Below are positions 26,891-38,700 of a DNA stretch of 64,000 nt, piece by piece. Under the pieces are notes generated by a model that searched no databases, was not told the origin of the DNA, and worked only from the letters and a program-made list of their open reading frames with translations. A program made the translations under genes and the position numbers. Numbering within the stretch: the stretch's first letter is position 1; every line of letters starts with the position of its first letter. Source of the stretch: Marsupella aquatica (taxonomy: Eukaryota > Marchantiophyta); contig OZ316894.1 in assembly GCA_973895155.1 (NCBI GenBank), forward strand, positions 7,626,001-7,690,000, written 5' to 3'.

Positions 26891-27043
26891 ATGGCACGGT
26901 GTCCCAAAATTTACACCCAAATTGACACAAACACGAATGAAAACTATAAGTTTGATTCAGAAAACTGACGAGTCTTGTTTGTTGCGGTTGTTGTTGACGT
27001 GGCACGCTGTGGTGCCAAGAATTTTGGAAGGGACCTCTAGTGG
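26891..27043 (+). repeat. Dispersed repeat, copy 2
   Basis: This matches 7435-7585 in the same orientation. Both begin TATGGCA(T/C)GG and both contain GACAT/CGTGGCA(T/C)G(T/C)TGTGG followed by AATTTTGGAAGGGACCTCTA. Confidence 0.6.
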
Positions 27044-28454
27044 GGTCCGTAAATAACCTGACTACCTATTACTTTGCTACACATGACTTTGATACACATC
27101 TTACGCGACCGGGTTGAATATTTCTTGTTAAACCTCTCAATGTGAATCTTACAGAGAGAAAATAACCAGACTACCTGTTACTTAAATAGAGGTGAAGAAA
27201 AAAACTGCTTAGTACTATTCCCGAGCTATTCCCCTTTATCTTTGCCCTCATCCATGTTTCTGCGTCCACCCTCACCTCCATGCCTCCATCTGTGTTTTCT
27301 GCCCCTACCCTCAGTTTTCAAGTATGATCCCAAAGTAGAGTCACCTTCTAGAGACCTCACTCTAGACACTAGACTCTAGAGACTTCACTCTCTAAAGTAG
27401 GCTTAGGGAGTAGCTTTTAATTGTAATTATATATTTAATTATTGATTGATTTATGCCTGATATCTGGGTTCTGTAGACACTCCTAGAGCTTCAACGAGGC
27501 TTTTTTGTTTGTTGCTTGCTAGGGCTTTTATCCTTTTTACATTATTGGGGACTCTTGGGCTTCTTGGGTCGTTGATTTTCTTGCTTTCTCCCCTTTCTTG
27601 AGTCTCTTGGTTTTGGGATCCTCTGCTGAAAGGCTTTTTGTTCATTGACAATGACTCATATATTGGTTCATTGACAATGTGATATGCATAATTCTTTACT
27701 TAGAACCATTTACACCAGACGTCCTGATGCTTGTGCTGTTGCACAGAATAAGAATAGACTGTATCAGGAAATGCCCCCATTTACAGTAGTTAATTAAGGC
27801 TAACCTCGCCTAACTAGAGTTAACTCAAGTACATGTACGTTGCAGTAGTTGGGACATATTACGTGTATGGTTTCATAGGACTCCCCTTGACAAATTTATG
27901 GCAAATACTATGCCCGATACTATGCAAAATTTCTGGAGCGTTTTGCGTTTTTTTATACTCATTTAATTATATATGATGAATCTGTGAATAGAAAACCCAC
28001 AGTATTCTCCCAACCTTATTCAAAACACTATCAATCCATGATTAGTGTTACTATAAAATTAGTGTTGCTGACACTAATTTTGGCTTAACTTGATTCCAGA
28101 GTAACACTTATTTTTGAATATGTCAAAATAATTGTTTCAAACGTTTGCGTAAAAGTACTAGTAATAATTGGATATCATGAGTCCAAAGTGACAATAACTC
28201 TTGTTTATTTTTTAAATGAATTTTCTCCACTGAGTTTTCCCCTGTTGAGCCCAGAGTGTATATACTCACCTGAAATAATGTGAATGTGAGTAACACTAAC
28301 AGCTGTAGTCGAGGCTGTAGTACCTTCGACTGGTCATTTTGCTCTGAGCTAGCGTGGACGGAAATGAGTTGTAGTAGTTAGGAGTTTACTGTAATGGAAC
28401 CTGCAATTCATGCGGTAGGTCGGATTGGATTGGATGCAGGTGGGAGCATTTGCA

Positions 28455-28500
28455 CAGGCTACGTCAAGCCAGTCAAGCCAGTCAAGCCAGCCAAGCAGCG
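28455..28500. repeat. Microsatellite-like CAAGCCAGT array
   Basis: The 10-base unit CAGTCAAGCC is repeated about four times with small changes at the end. Confidence 0.85.
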
Positions 28501-30744
28501 ACGAATCTAGAGAAACACGGTGTATCGGCATGCGTGGGTGAGCATCCAATGTTCCTAGCCTGGAATTTTGTTTCCTGGAAACAATGTCCAGAATGAGATC
28601 ACTTTGACAGGAGCTTTGGGGTTTGTTGGCCTCTTGTACCAATTTGGACCTTTCCCGCGCCCTCCTGTATTCACAAATAGCTTTTCCCAACTCGATGATT
28701 GTACGAAGTGATGTGCAGCCTTCATTTGTGCTGAGCACTGATCTGTTGGCTGCTTATAGTCTTGAATGGTCGAGTAGTACTGTAACTCAAAGGTTTTCTA
28801 GTTCAACTGGGACTGTGCTCGAGTTCCAGCTTAAACGAAACAGCTTGTGACCCTCCGTTTGCAAAAACGAGAAGACATAAATGATTCTATGTATCAAATA
28901 CTTGCATGTATCGGAGTGTCACTTCGTTAACAAGGTTTTCCGATATGCAGCTATTTGGCTCCAGAATATGCAGAGTATGGCAGGATTACGGACAAAGCAG
29001 ATGTCTACTCGTTCGGTGTCCTCCTACTGCAGCTGGTCAGTGGGAGGAAAGCTATTGACGTCGCGAGAGCCGATGGAGAGAAAAGTGTCATCGAATGGGT
29101 AAGCTTTCATACACTGATCCATAAGATCGCATATGAGAATATACTAACCTTCAATACATTAGCTAACAGCCGCACTGACTGCTCCTCTCAGAATGAGAAT
29201 GGGCAGGCGAGTACCATTTGTTCAGGGAGCAAGCTATGGAAAGCTGCCTAGCTGTCCTGCTCACGTAATTATTCTTTACGTACCTTCCCCGGCGAGCTAG
29301 GATTCTGTCAATTTATAACAACTACAGTCTGTAATGAAATCGCCCATAAATTGTCCAACTCTCTCTAGCTAGTTAGGTTAAGTGATGTTGTTGGGTTACT
29401 CACTGTGCTGTTCCTAGCCTGAAGGCATTAAGGCATCAGCATTGGATCGAGTAATCTAGTCCTCCCATCTATGACAATTGACCGATCTGTGAATCAGCCA
29501 ATATGCTGCTGACTGGCTGATGAGTGGTCATATAATCACTCTAATACGAAGAGGAACCACACATGGCCTGATAGCAAGCTGTATGTTTCAAAGTTCAGCC
29601 CTCTTCGAACTTGCGAGGAAAGTATGTGCATGCCGAGCCCATGTGATCTAGCAACTTTAATTGGCACTGACCGTGTGTTGACTGTGATATAACGAACCAC
29701 AGGTACGGACGCTGATTCAAGCTGGCGAGAAGCAGCTGGACATCGTGGATCCCCATCTGAGGAGATTCTGTGATGTAGCCCAGGTTAAGAAAATGGTCGA
29801 TGTAGCTGCACGTTGCATCAGCATAGACCCATCTGAACGCCCAAACATCAGCGAGGTATCTCTATAAAACGGACACCTCCTCCTGTACGCTATAAGTACA
29901 GTATATTAAACTACGGATCTACAACCTAGCTTACTTATTCAATCCCAGGGTCAAATTCTCATCTTTCGTAGTCTTTCTTGGTTATGTTCGTTTCTGCAGA
30001 AGAACTTTGATTCGTAGAATATCTCAGTGTCATCTTCATAAGGTTCTTTTGTTTGCATGTTTCTAAATGCTCTGAAACTCACAATTATTAACAAACACAA
30101 CATAACATAACGTCGGCTATGCTCTAGGACATACGCTCTGGTCGTTAGAGCGGCCAATACTTGCAGTTATTTACCTACTTAGTGTAGCCTCGAGAAGTAA
30201 TCTAACTTTAGACAGAAACTTGTCCACGTATTTCTAAGCTCAGCGCCGAAACCAGAGCTCCTTTCCTTGACAGCACCGAGTATTTTTACTTACTTAGGAA
30301 AGTCTCGTATTACAGTCAATCCCACGTTTTCTAGTACTAATCCACTGTAGCCTCATCAGTTGGTGCTGAGTGCCTTTCTATTATTTACTTTATGGAAATC
30401 AGAACAGTGTCTTGACTCACTTGAGTAATAGCGCGCGGGGTGATAGCTTGAAAATGATTAGATTTCGACGTTTCAATCACTCACTTTTCGCCAAGTGGCT
30501 GTCTACTATGGCAGGCTTAATTCCACTAATTCTGAGTCGTCTAATGTTCATTTTGTGCACTGCAGGTGTTGAGTATGCTGGAACGTGACAACAATCTCTC
30601 TATGTCAATAGGCGACATTCTTCACGACCCTTCCACTACTTCCACTAAATGTCTTCTTCAAACCAGCCTCATTACCTTCCAAACCAACTTTCTAACTTTG
30701 CAGCCCGGGGGTCTCGACAGCGTTTCCTCCAAGGACAAAGGGGT

Positions 30745-30817
30745 TGCTTCTAGTAATGTATCTGCTTCTAGTAATGTATCTGCTTCTAGTAATGTGACGG
30801 ATTCTAGTAATGTGACC
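30745..30817 (+). repeat. 18-base coding tandem repeat (Ser-Ser-Asn-Val)
   Basis: A unit of the form GCTTCTAGTAATGTATCT is repeated about four times in frame within the last exon of the kinase locus. It encodes SSNVSA, SSNVSA, SSNVTD and SSNVTT in the C-terminal tail. Confidence 0.9.
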
Positions 30818-30949
30818 ACACACCCGGGCTCTCAAAGCCATAGTCCCCGTCTCCGTGATCTACCGGTACTGAGGAGGATGATTTTGTCCATGCGGAATTC
30901 AAAGAAACCAAAGAGGAAGAGGCTTTCTTACCGCGAAATGCTCGACTAA

Positions 30950-31884
30950 CAAACGGAGTCTCCCAGATTGATCGGGTTCAATCATTCGACGATAACAAGC
31001 AAGAATGCTGTCAATCTTAACTCTTGTATGTGTTAAGAATGTCAACCGGGCGGGACCTGTAATTGCTACATTTGATGTTCCTGAATCATTGCTCTCGTTC
31101 CCTACGCTTGAAGAGTTAGTTTCCAAGATGGGCTTAAAGAGGTGGACGACTTCTTATGTTACACACGCTACCAAAACATGTCAAGTCATGGACTCAAGAT
31201 CCGTCCCTCTCGTTTCCGTTGGTGACACATTAGTCGAAATTTTTGTAAGACTAGTGTGCCTAGCTCCTCGACTCCCTTCCACTTTTTTTTATCTCGGGCG
31301 TCCGAGAACGCAATCATACGACTGCAAATATGATAGCTGGAACTACACAAGTTCCTCAAAATACGTAGGGAACATATATAAACAAATTGACCTTGGCTAT
31401 CACCTGGCCACTCTCTGAGTACGTAAGCCATTGTCTTGATGTCTCGGTGTACTGTACTGGCCGGAATTTAGCTCTACATCTTTCATCACTATAAGCATTT
31501 CTACAATATTTTCAGTCATGAGTATCTTCTGAGCTGCAGTTATTCAGGGACGTGTTCTTCCGAAGGTTTGTTGTTCAGTAATTACTCTCAAACACTTTCA
31601 GTTCAATGTTTCATTAGAAAGCAGATTATTATCAGTGTCATTCACTAAACCTCCGCTGGACACTTAGAAGATGCAGAAACCCATTGAGAGCAAATTTATC
31701 ATATTATTCTTTCAAACGTCTGGACTGCGGCGTACTGCGGCGCACTTCAGTTATCAATGTCTTGAATGAACGCAGCAACTTACGACAGTCTTCTGAATAT
31801 GAATTCATCACTGCAACCTTTGCAATGTCTACTCCATACTGCAGTCCAGCTCGTACTTTCCAGCTCAGTCTACCTTGTTTTGCA
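30950..31884. other. Shared 3' flank between convergent kinase and peroxiredoxin genes
   Basis: An open frame at 31005-31418 (+) has no recognisable motif and no start context. It is probably kinase 3' untranslated sequence. Confidence 0.5.
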
Positions 31885-34391
31885 TTAGAAACATAGAGTC
31901 ACGGCTTTGAGAATCTCGTCCGCGCTAGACACCTCAAAGTTTCCACCCTCCTCCACCAATGCTCTCTTTACCTTGAGATTATCCACATACAGTGCATAGC
32001 GACGGGAGCGCACCCCCATACCCTTTTCTGTCAGGTCGAACTCCATACCCAATGCCTTGGTGTAAACAGCTGAGCCGTCCGCCAAGAAATTGACAATGTC
32101 TTTGTTTGGAAAGTCCTTGTTCGTGTCAAAAGTATTTGCCCATTCCTTCATGACAAACGGGTCATTCACTGCAAAGTTGATTTCAACATAAACACTTGTA
32201 AAACTAGGAAGCCTGACAGGTCACCGGCTTGTTGAATCTCGAGAAATGTAATGTAGCTCAATATCACTCGCAATTTGTTAAATAGGTGCCTGCTTCATAC
32301 TATCCATCAAAATCAATTCTACTCTCTCAAATTGTCAAGGCAAAGATATGGTACAAATTTGCCACGAGGATTTTCAGTCTCGAAAAAGTAATTAGCGACA
32401 ACCAGTGTATGCTCCAGATCGTTGATATCATACGGAAGCAACACTGTCCACATGATGGACATCCTTTGAGTTAAGTTTCAGGGTTCAGGAGCTAGACGAG
32501 TATCTCTGCAGACCATATTAATCAAAGAGTCTTGAACCTATATGACGGAATGTGCTTAGTCAGTCAGAAAAATATTTTCTTCTTGAACTCAATCTTTGAA
32601 AGGCTTGATAAAGTACCTGATACGCATAAGATGTGAGCCACACCCTTCTCTTTAAGTTCAGGTCCCTTCTCGATAAAGCCTGGGACGTGCTTCAAACTGC
32701 AGTTGTAAATTGGGTTGTGTAAATCTATCACGTACGTGATCTGTGTTCGTCATGATTTTTCACAGATTATGAAATCCCTTGAAATTAATTCCACAAGAAT
32801 CGCTCTACTATATGTGCTGGGTGACTGTTCAATTTATGTCGGTCGTCGTGTTTCCTAGAAATCTCTTGTAGCTCCAACAGCAATGCATTTATTGACTGGA
32901 GTGTCAGAATGCTATGATGCTGACTGATTTCAAATGTTACAAACATAGTTGTATGATTGTCTAGGACTGGATCATCAGCACTGCTACATTGTTTTGAAAT
33001 CCGAAAATTCTGGCACATCCATGCTCTACTAATCCGGTGAGCATGGTCACCATAAGCCCATTGTCCAGGTTCATTGTCTCGAAAGTGAACCGAGCTGAAG
33101 ACAAAATTTTGGCACATCCATGCTCTACTAATCCGGTGAGCATGGTCACCATAAGCCCATTGTCCAGGTTCATTGTCTCGAAAGTGAACCGAGCTGAAGA
33201 CAAAATTTTGGCACATCCATGCTCTACTAATCCGGTGAGCATGGTCACCATAAGCCCATTGGCCAGGTTCATTGTCTCGAAAGTGAACCGAGCTGAAGAC
33301 AAATAGCAGGGGATCTTGAAGCTCACTTGGCTCCAGCAAGTACTAACAGAAGCTATGAGTACCTCGGTTACCGAGGTAGCCATTGATTTCAAGGAATTCC
33401 TAGTAAAAAAAAAGGAAAACAATTTTTTTCAAAGGGGGAGAATAAACCAGAGCCTGGCTTGGCTAGAGATGTTCATATTAAATATCTAGATTCATCTCAT
33501 TCAATGCGAGACTGGTCCATAAAGAAAGGGCACCAGATCTTTCATTTAGCCCCCGATTGACTGCATGGCCACAATCACAGATTTGCCTTGACGATCGGAT
33601 CTAATCTCTGAACCGCATAAGTGACTAGAAATCTATGTGAAAAGGAAGCTCAACCCTGTGATCTGGAGATCTTTACTGTAGAGTTTTGTGACAGGAACGA
33701 GAAATTGGCAACAACATGCCAAGGCTAGAGCTCAACCGTCGACATAGACTGGGAGGGACATTCAACAACGAATTTAACCTGAAGAGCAAAAGGGCGTGAC
33801 CCAAAAACAAAATGTAGCGGGACTCCTGAACAACTAAGCAATTCTGGACGAGAATATGCACTGCAGGAGAGACAATGGACTTTTGCAGAATATGACAATC
33901 ATACTCTGTAGGATAAAAACAACAGTGTGTTAAAGAAGGCATCCCAACAGTGTCTGACCTTGCAGTTGTACCGGTAGAACCGAGTGAACTCGCACTTAAT
34001 CTGTCCATCTTAGACAGACGGCCTTGCATACAATACGAGAGATCGCAAGTAGCGCGATCGATGTTCTTTTATTACGTACAACACGAATAACGGAGAGAGA
34101 TTATGACGGAGAGTTGATGCATGATCATTGTCCTTTAGACTCCGTTTGCCCTACACCTCGACGAGTGAGGCCTGGTCAGAGAGATATTTCATTGCCTCCA
34201 TACGGAATCCCGTCGCACAACTGTATACACAATTACCTGCATGTTGGAGTGAATGCCCCGGGGACTCCGAAGATGACGATCTTCTTGCACTCTCCTAGCG
34301 AATGCATAGTTACCTTCTGCAGCGTGCCCGTGTCATCTATGTAAAGCAGCGTCCCGTCCGGAATCTTATCAAGCTCGCAGATTGGAGGCAT
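31885..34391 (-). CDS. Type II peroxiredoxin (PRXII/PRX5 type, three exons)
   Basis: Thiol peroxidase that reduces hydrogen and alkyl peroxides using thioredoxin or glutaredoxin. Exons on the minus strand are 34391-34237, 32696-32617 and 32168-31885. Junctions are GT-AG with matching phases (2, then 1), giving 172 residues. PGAFTPTCS places the peroxidatic cysteine at Cys51, and HILCVSVNDP places the resolving cysteine at Cys76; these are the usual positions in cytosolic PRXIIB-like enzymes. GVRSRRYAL supplies the conserved active-site Arg region. The N-terminus (MPPICELDKIPDGTL) has no transit peptide, so a cytosolic form is likely. Residues 91-105 are a few residues longer than typical between EWAN and FLADG. 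Intron 1 (1.54 kb) holds a 99-base triple repeat. The gene converges on the kinase locus. Confidence 0.93.
33012..33303. repeat. Three tandem 99-base units inside peroxiredoxin intron 1
   Basis: Units start GGCACATCCATGCTCTACTA at 33012, 33111 and 33210. They are almost identical; the visible changes are TTGTCC versus TTGGCC in the third copy and the trailing AATAGCAG. Because 99 is divisible by three, the array stays open in several frames (for example 32785-33339 on the minus strand). Those frames are by-products and not genes. Confidence 0.95.
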
Positions 34392-36114
34392 GATCTAAGA
34401 CGAAAGATACTTGGATTTGAAAATGACAAGCCAGGAAAGAGTGACCTCGTTCTTCTTGTTACAATATCATTCAAAACGCGCAGTCACACGGTTTCGACGG
34501 AATGAATCAAAGAAGAGCGCTCTAAACGTAATTTCTTGTGATGTCGGGGAGTTAAAGATTGCGTCCACCGATTCCAACAGCAGCAGAATGCCCACGAACA
34601 GCACCAAGCTCTTCACTCCGGGCTTCAAAATGCGACGAGACGTAATTCCGCGTCTTCGTCACGATGTCCTTCGCATCGTCCGCCGCCACCTCGATTGCTC
34701 GCTCGTAGAAACGAAAACAACACAGCACTGAACTTTGTACCACCGCATCAAGATACCTGCTCCAAGATTGCCAACTGGCCCGGTTAAATGTCCAACATTC
34801 GAGCTAAAATGTGGCGTGATTCAATTCTCGTCCCAAATCGTCACAAGAAAGGAAATCACAAACCCGCAAAATCTAGCTTCATTCATTTCCGTAGCCAGAG
34901 AAGTTTCTCTCGTTGTAACCCAGAAATCAGCACAGTCTTGTAGGAGTCATCTTGAACATCGAAACTCTGATATACGGTGAAGCTCTGCTTGCTTCAAAGG
35001 AAAAGTGTGGTGCACAAGTGCTCCAAGATATCGAACAGTTCCATACGAATTGGTGAGAAAAGCTCGTGACAGTAAACAATGGAAGTGAGCCGTTTGCAAC
35101 GGTGATTCCGGGTCTTGTTCGAGGGAACAAATATCTGGTTCCATGGGTCTCAATGGAGCTTCGGTTGTTAGGCTCCTCCGAAAATCTGTTACGACCAGAA
35201 AACGTTGACGATGGCTCGATCTGGACAGTCCGTTTTGCAGATGACGGTGCAGAGTTCGTTTCCATAGAGTGTTAATTTTGACTACACTGTACACCCGTAT
35301 CCCCTTACATCTCACATAAAATAGTGTGACTCACATTATTTCAGGTGTCATTTTAATTACAAGTCACATGAAATCACACTTTTGGTCTCACTAATTGAGG
35401 GGTTTTGCCTTGAATACTGCAAACTGAGAATAGAGACACAAAAGTGAGACTCAAGTGGACTCTCAATACAAAATAAAGTGTGTGACTTAACATACTTAAT
35501 TAGTGTGATTGGGGTTAGAAAAAATGTTCACACAATTTAGTGTGAGTCACTCTAATTTTGGTGTATTTACAATGGACAGTGAAATTAAGTTGGCAATGAG
35601 GACGATGCTTCTCTTGTCTGTAGTAGACAATTGTGTATGGAGGTAGTACTATCTCCGGATAGTCTCTCATAGGATTACTGTAGACATTTGGCAAGACTCA
35701 GTCTCATCTTCCACCCTTTTATGTTCTTTTCTCCTCTGTAAAGGGGTCTCCTCTTGGGATCCTGTCTTCTTGTTTTCTCCAATTCATTGAGTCTCCTGTC
35801 TTTGGAGAGTGTCTCCAGATTTTGCAGTCTTTTGTCTTTTGGCAGTGATATATTTCTCGTGGAAATGTAGTCTCATGTGAAAAGGAGCAGATGCCATGCA
35901 TATTCTTTGTGTAGATCTTGTCCATGAGATCTGTCTAGAACTAAAAATAAACTGAGATCTTCCTGGATTTAAAGATAACCATTAGATTATTTTTCAGAGT
36001 CTTTGCTAGGTGGGAAACTAGGTAATGGTAGACAGAAAACCTACAATGAAAGTTTTCCAGAAAGGACCAATCAGAGTACTACAAACAACAAACAAAAGAG
36101 ATTAAAATCATATA
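34392..36114. other. Intergenic upstream of the peroxiredoxin gene
   Basis: The region holds the peroxiredoxin promoter and leader. It also has an AT-rich block at 35320-35580 with repeated AGTGTGA and GTGAGTCAC words at both ends, suggestive of a small inverted-repeat element, and the pyrimidine-rich repeat at 35730-35850. Open frames at 34552-34743 (-) and 34927-35315 (-) have no recognised domain. Confidence 0.45.
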
Positions 36115-36120
36115 CAAAAC

Positions 36121-36276
36121 CAAACACAATAGAAATGAGCAATCATGGGAAACGTCTAAATACCAAGAAAGAGGAACCAAAAGAGGTCCAAAATGAACAA
36201 AAACCAAACACAAAAGAAATGAGCAATCATGGGAAACTTCTAAATACCAAGAAAGAGGAACCAAAACTAACGCAAA
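36121..36276. repeat. 84-base tandem duplication
   Basis: Two units begin CAAACACAA at 36121 and 36205 and share GAAATGAGCAATCATGGGAA and CCAAGAAAGAGGAACCAAAA. The unit is divisible by three, so a frame runs through both. Confidence 0.85.
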
Positions 36277-38635
36277 TGGACCGAGGTCTTCATCAAACCT
36301 AGTAAATGTGGTTAAAGCTAATGGTCCACATCAAGTGTCAAAACTAAATCTATAAATGGGACAAGAAGGTCCTCTAAAGGGGCCAGTCACTGAAAAGTAT
36401 TGGCAAAAGTGTGTGGTCAAATGAGATAGCGGGGTCTGGTGTGACAGGGTGAATTGATCTTTGAGAATGGAGCACTGTGCTTGAATGCACCCGCATCTAT
36501 TTTATATTCAAATAACAGACACTCACTCTAGTTTTTATAGATGCAGGATTTCATTACCATGGAAAACGCATTCAACATGAATGAATTGAGGAAAGTAAGT
36601 CATCTCCCTACTTGTGGAGGTCTATTATTACAATGGGACCATGTGCACCCCCGCGTGCACCCTTCTTATAAAGATGGAGCTTTCCTTGAGGGCTCTTTCA
36701 GAGAGTATAATCCAGCCAAGCCTTCCAAAAATCTCAAGAAATGTGTGATAAGTAGGTGTTATAACATGACAAAGACTGTTGAGCTATGTGGTCTTCTTAG
36801 GTTTTCCCTTCATAACTCTAGCATTATGTGAATATTATGGGAGCCGATCTTCAGCTACCATAAGGAAAGCCTGCGGGCTCAATGTCACTTAACCCGCAAC
36901 TCTAGGGGAAAATCTGGAAATCCAGAAATTTGGGACCCCAGAACTCTAGAAAGCCGCAACTGAAGATACATGGGCTTTGCCCCTAACATGGTGATGGCTG
37001 GTGCATTTGAGATGATGACTAATATAGAATAGAGGGAAAATAATATAGGTTATTAGACAGGTGAGACTGTAACTCCTGTCTTATGGAGCAGGTCAATGCT
37101 ATCTACTCTCATTTTAAAAATTCCATAATTGGTTTCTATAACTGGAATTATGAGATACGAGCCCTATGCCAGTGCTTTGCACTGTGCAAGGAGGGCAGGC
37201 CCATAGGGATTGTCCGGGGGCATTAGGGGGCAGCGGGAAGCAAATACGTGATAGGGGTGTACATTTTTCTTATCAATGGTGAGCAAAAATAGCTAATCAA
37301 ATCCAACGGCTGTGGATCTTTCCCGCCCAGAAGCTTTTTTGTATGGGGACGAAGGACGAAAAAAGGCGGGATCCCTTATTATAGTTGTAGATATGACAAA
37401 TCCTTAACTTTCACTAATGAAGGCTACCTCCTCTCATTTTTAAAATTCTATAATTGGGTTCATAACTAAAATTATGAAATATATCACAAATTCTTAAGTT
37501 TCACTAATGACTCCCCTAGCTTTCAAATTCTTAAGTTTCACTAATGACTCCCCTAGCTTTGAGACACCCTATTGAGTCTCTAGTCTCCTGGTAGTGCCCC
37601 GGGTTGGGGCCTCGTGTTTTTTTGCAATGCGTGATATAATTTATGTCGATGGTCCTTCATTGAGCCGTCGAGATTTGTTACTTTTGACAAAGAGGTCAAA
37701 AGTAAGCGGAGTACGTCTGCATTCGGTGTTCTACAGTAGAAAGCAATTGGAATACAGTAAAAAGCAATCGGAATAAAAAAAAAACAGGCAGAGTGGCCGC
37801 CCAGGCTGGATGCCGCTCCTGTTCGTCGATTACAGATCTCGCGACCCCTACGTCGCGCCTCAGAATATCGAAAAGCAAAAGCTACAACGCTATATTCCAA
37901 CTAAACAATTTATTACTCGCGGTCAACTCTCCTAATCCAAGTTGGTCGAAGGCTTAGATGAAACCGTCGTCGAGTTCTCTGTGACGTTACCCCTTGGATG
38001 ACGTTTCGAGTATTTCTGATGGCTAGTCTAATACCTGGTAGTTGTGACGGCGATTTGTCGGACATAAACGGCAGCAACGGGGACCGTGTGTCCAGGTAGA
38101 TTCACAGTTTCCTACGACGCAAGGTGCCACTTGCTATCCGCTCTCCGACCACTTTACCTCCAGTTTGGCCATTGATCGGCCAAGATCGGATCTCGTAGGG
38201 CTGTATAAATTATTATTAGTATGATGAGGTACAGTAGGACATATTGACGTATTGACGGTGCCCCCCACAGGCGTCATCAGAAAAAATTCCGAACCAGTTG
38301 AGTTACATTGACACGATTTTTACCGTGCTGTAAAGCGACTCCTTTGAGCACCACATACGCGCTGACCTCAATATACAGTATTCTATAGTAATCTGGGCAA
38401 TTTACTTATGTGCAATATTCATTTCTTTTTATAAATCACGAGATTCATATTAAATGGTGTAGTGTTGCGCATGCTCCATTTTTCCTTCTACAAATCACCG
38501 GATTCATATTAAATGGTGTTGTGTTGCGCATGCTCCATTGGTCTGTGACTGCCAGTAGCAGGTACTGTAGTTGCAGGTTTAGTGCCCCCAAAATCAAAAT
38601 AAATACCTATAAAGAATTATCGTGGTCATCCTGCA
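36277..38635. other. Intergenic, no gene seen
   Basis: It contains related segments near 37107-37150 and 37430-37480 (CTCTCATTTTTAAAATTC, then ATAATTGG), and a 37-base direct duplication at about 37488-37560 (AATTCTTAAGTTTCACTAAT twice). A duplicated unit also occurs at 38424-38540 (GATTCATATTAAATGGTGT twice, each followed by TTGCGCATGCTCCATT). Confidence 0.5.
38424..38540. repeat. Tandem duplication of about 60 bases
   Basis: Both copies carry ATAAATCACGAG- or CAAATCACCGG-type starts, then GATTCATATTAAATGGTGT, TGTTGCGCATGCTCCATT. Copies differ at a few positions. Confidence 0.85.
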
Positions 38636-38700
38636 GTCCATGGGCTAGTGGTAAAATGCGAGAGTGGGACTACTCAGGTGTCGAGTTCACTGGAGCTTAT
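38636..38700 (+). repeat. tRNA-like, SINE-type head with A and B boxes
   Basis: TGGGCTAGTGG at about 38640 fits a polymerase III A box, and GTGTCGAGTTCACTGG at about 38679 resembles a B box at a tRNA-like spacing. It does not fold into a clean tRNA that I can see. A SINE remnant is the most economical reading. Confidence 0.4.

Larger units (their letters stand above)
25756..28950. other. Long repeat-rich gap inside the kinase locus
   Basis: The 3.2 kb between two kinase exons holds an internal duplication (about 26312-26400 and 26508-26592, sharing CAAAAGAAA and TCTATG words), the second copy of the dispersed repeat (26891-27043), two related segments around 26160 and 27110 (GTTGAATATTTCTT), a pyrimidine-rich repeat (27480-27650) and a CAAGCCAGT array (28458-28497). 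The missing activation-loop exon should lie here. Bases 25800-25870 give a weakly similar reading in one frame, but not enough to call it. Confidence 0.55.
23474..30949 (+). pseudogene. USP-domain receptor-like cytoplasmic kinase, decayed (N-lobe missing)
   Basis: Readable exons are 23474-23675, 23910-24055, 24358-24455, 25210-25319, 25604-25755, 28951-29098, 29703-29855 and 30566-30949. The first exons encode a universal-stress-protein domain (VVVVVDATIELKLTALRYAL; later WVILDK and LNCNVVLMKS). The protein then jumps to the middle of a kinase domain (AVGTARALRDLHEEYG, VHRD), continues at YLAPEYAEYG, DKADVYSFG and GRKAIDV, and ends the kinase with CISIDPSERPNISEVLSML. The N-lobe (glycine loop, lysine, helix C) is absent, HRD is not followed by the usual N residue context, and no DFG exon is seen. 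Exon 25604-25755 ends in phase 0 but exon 28951 needs phase 2, so they cannot join as they stand. The family is the plant USP-kinase group, which includes inactive members. Loss looks like deletion plus a repeat-filled intron. A truncated expressed form is possible. Confidence 0.75.

Noticed and set aside
31005-31418. 137-codon frame after the kinase locus
   Set aside because: No recognised motif and no splice or start support; probably 3' untranslated sequence.
33012-33303. CRISPR array
   Set aside because: The units are contiguous and nearly identical, with no unique spacers, in a plant intron.
32785-33422. Repeated-peptide frames of 184 and 153 codons
   Set aside because: They arise because the 99-base intron repeat is divisible by three and stays open. 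The repeat sits inside the peroxiredoxin intron.
34552-34743. Minus-strand frame with a helical-looking peptide upstream of peroxiredoxin
   Set aside because: The start is weak, the frame does not join the peroxiredoxin exons, and no family is recognised. It was considered as a transit-peptide exon but does not read into MPPICELDK.
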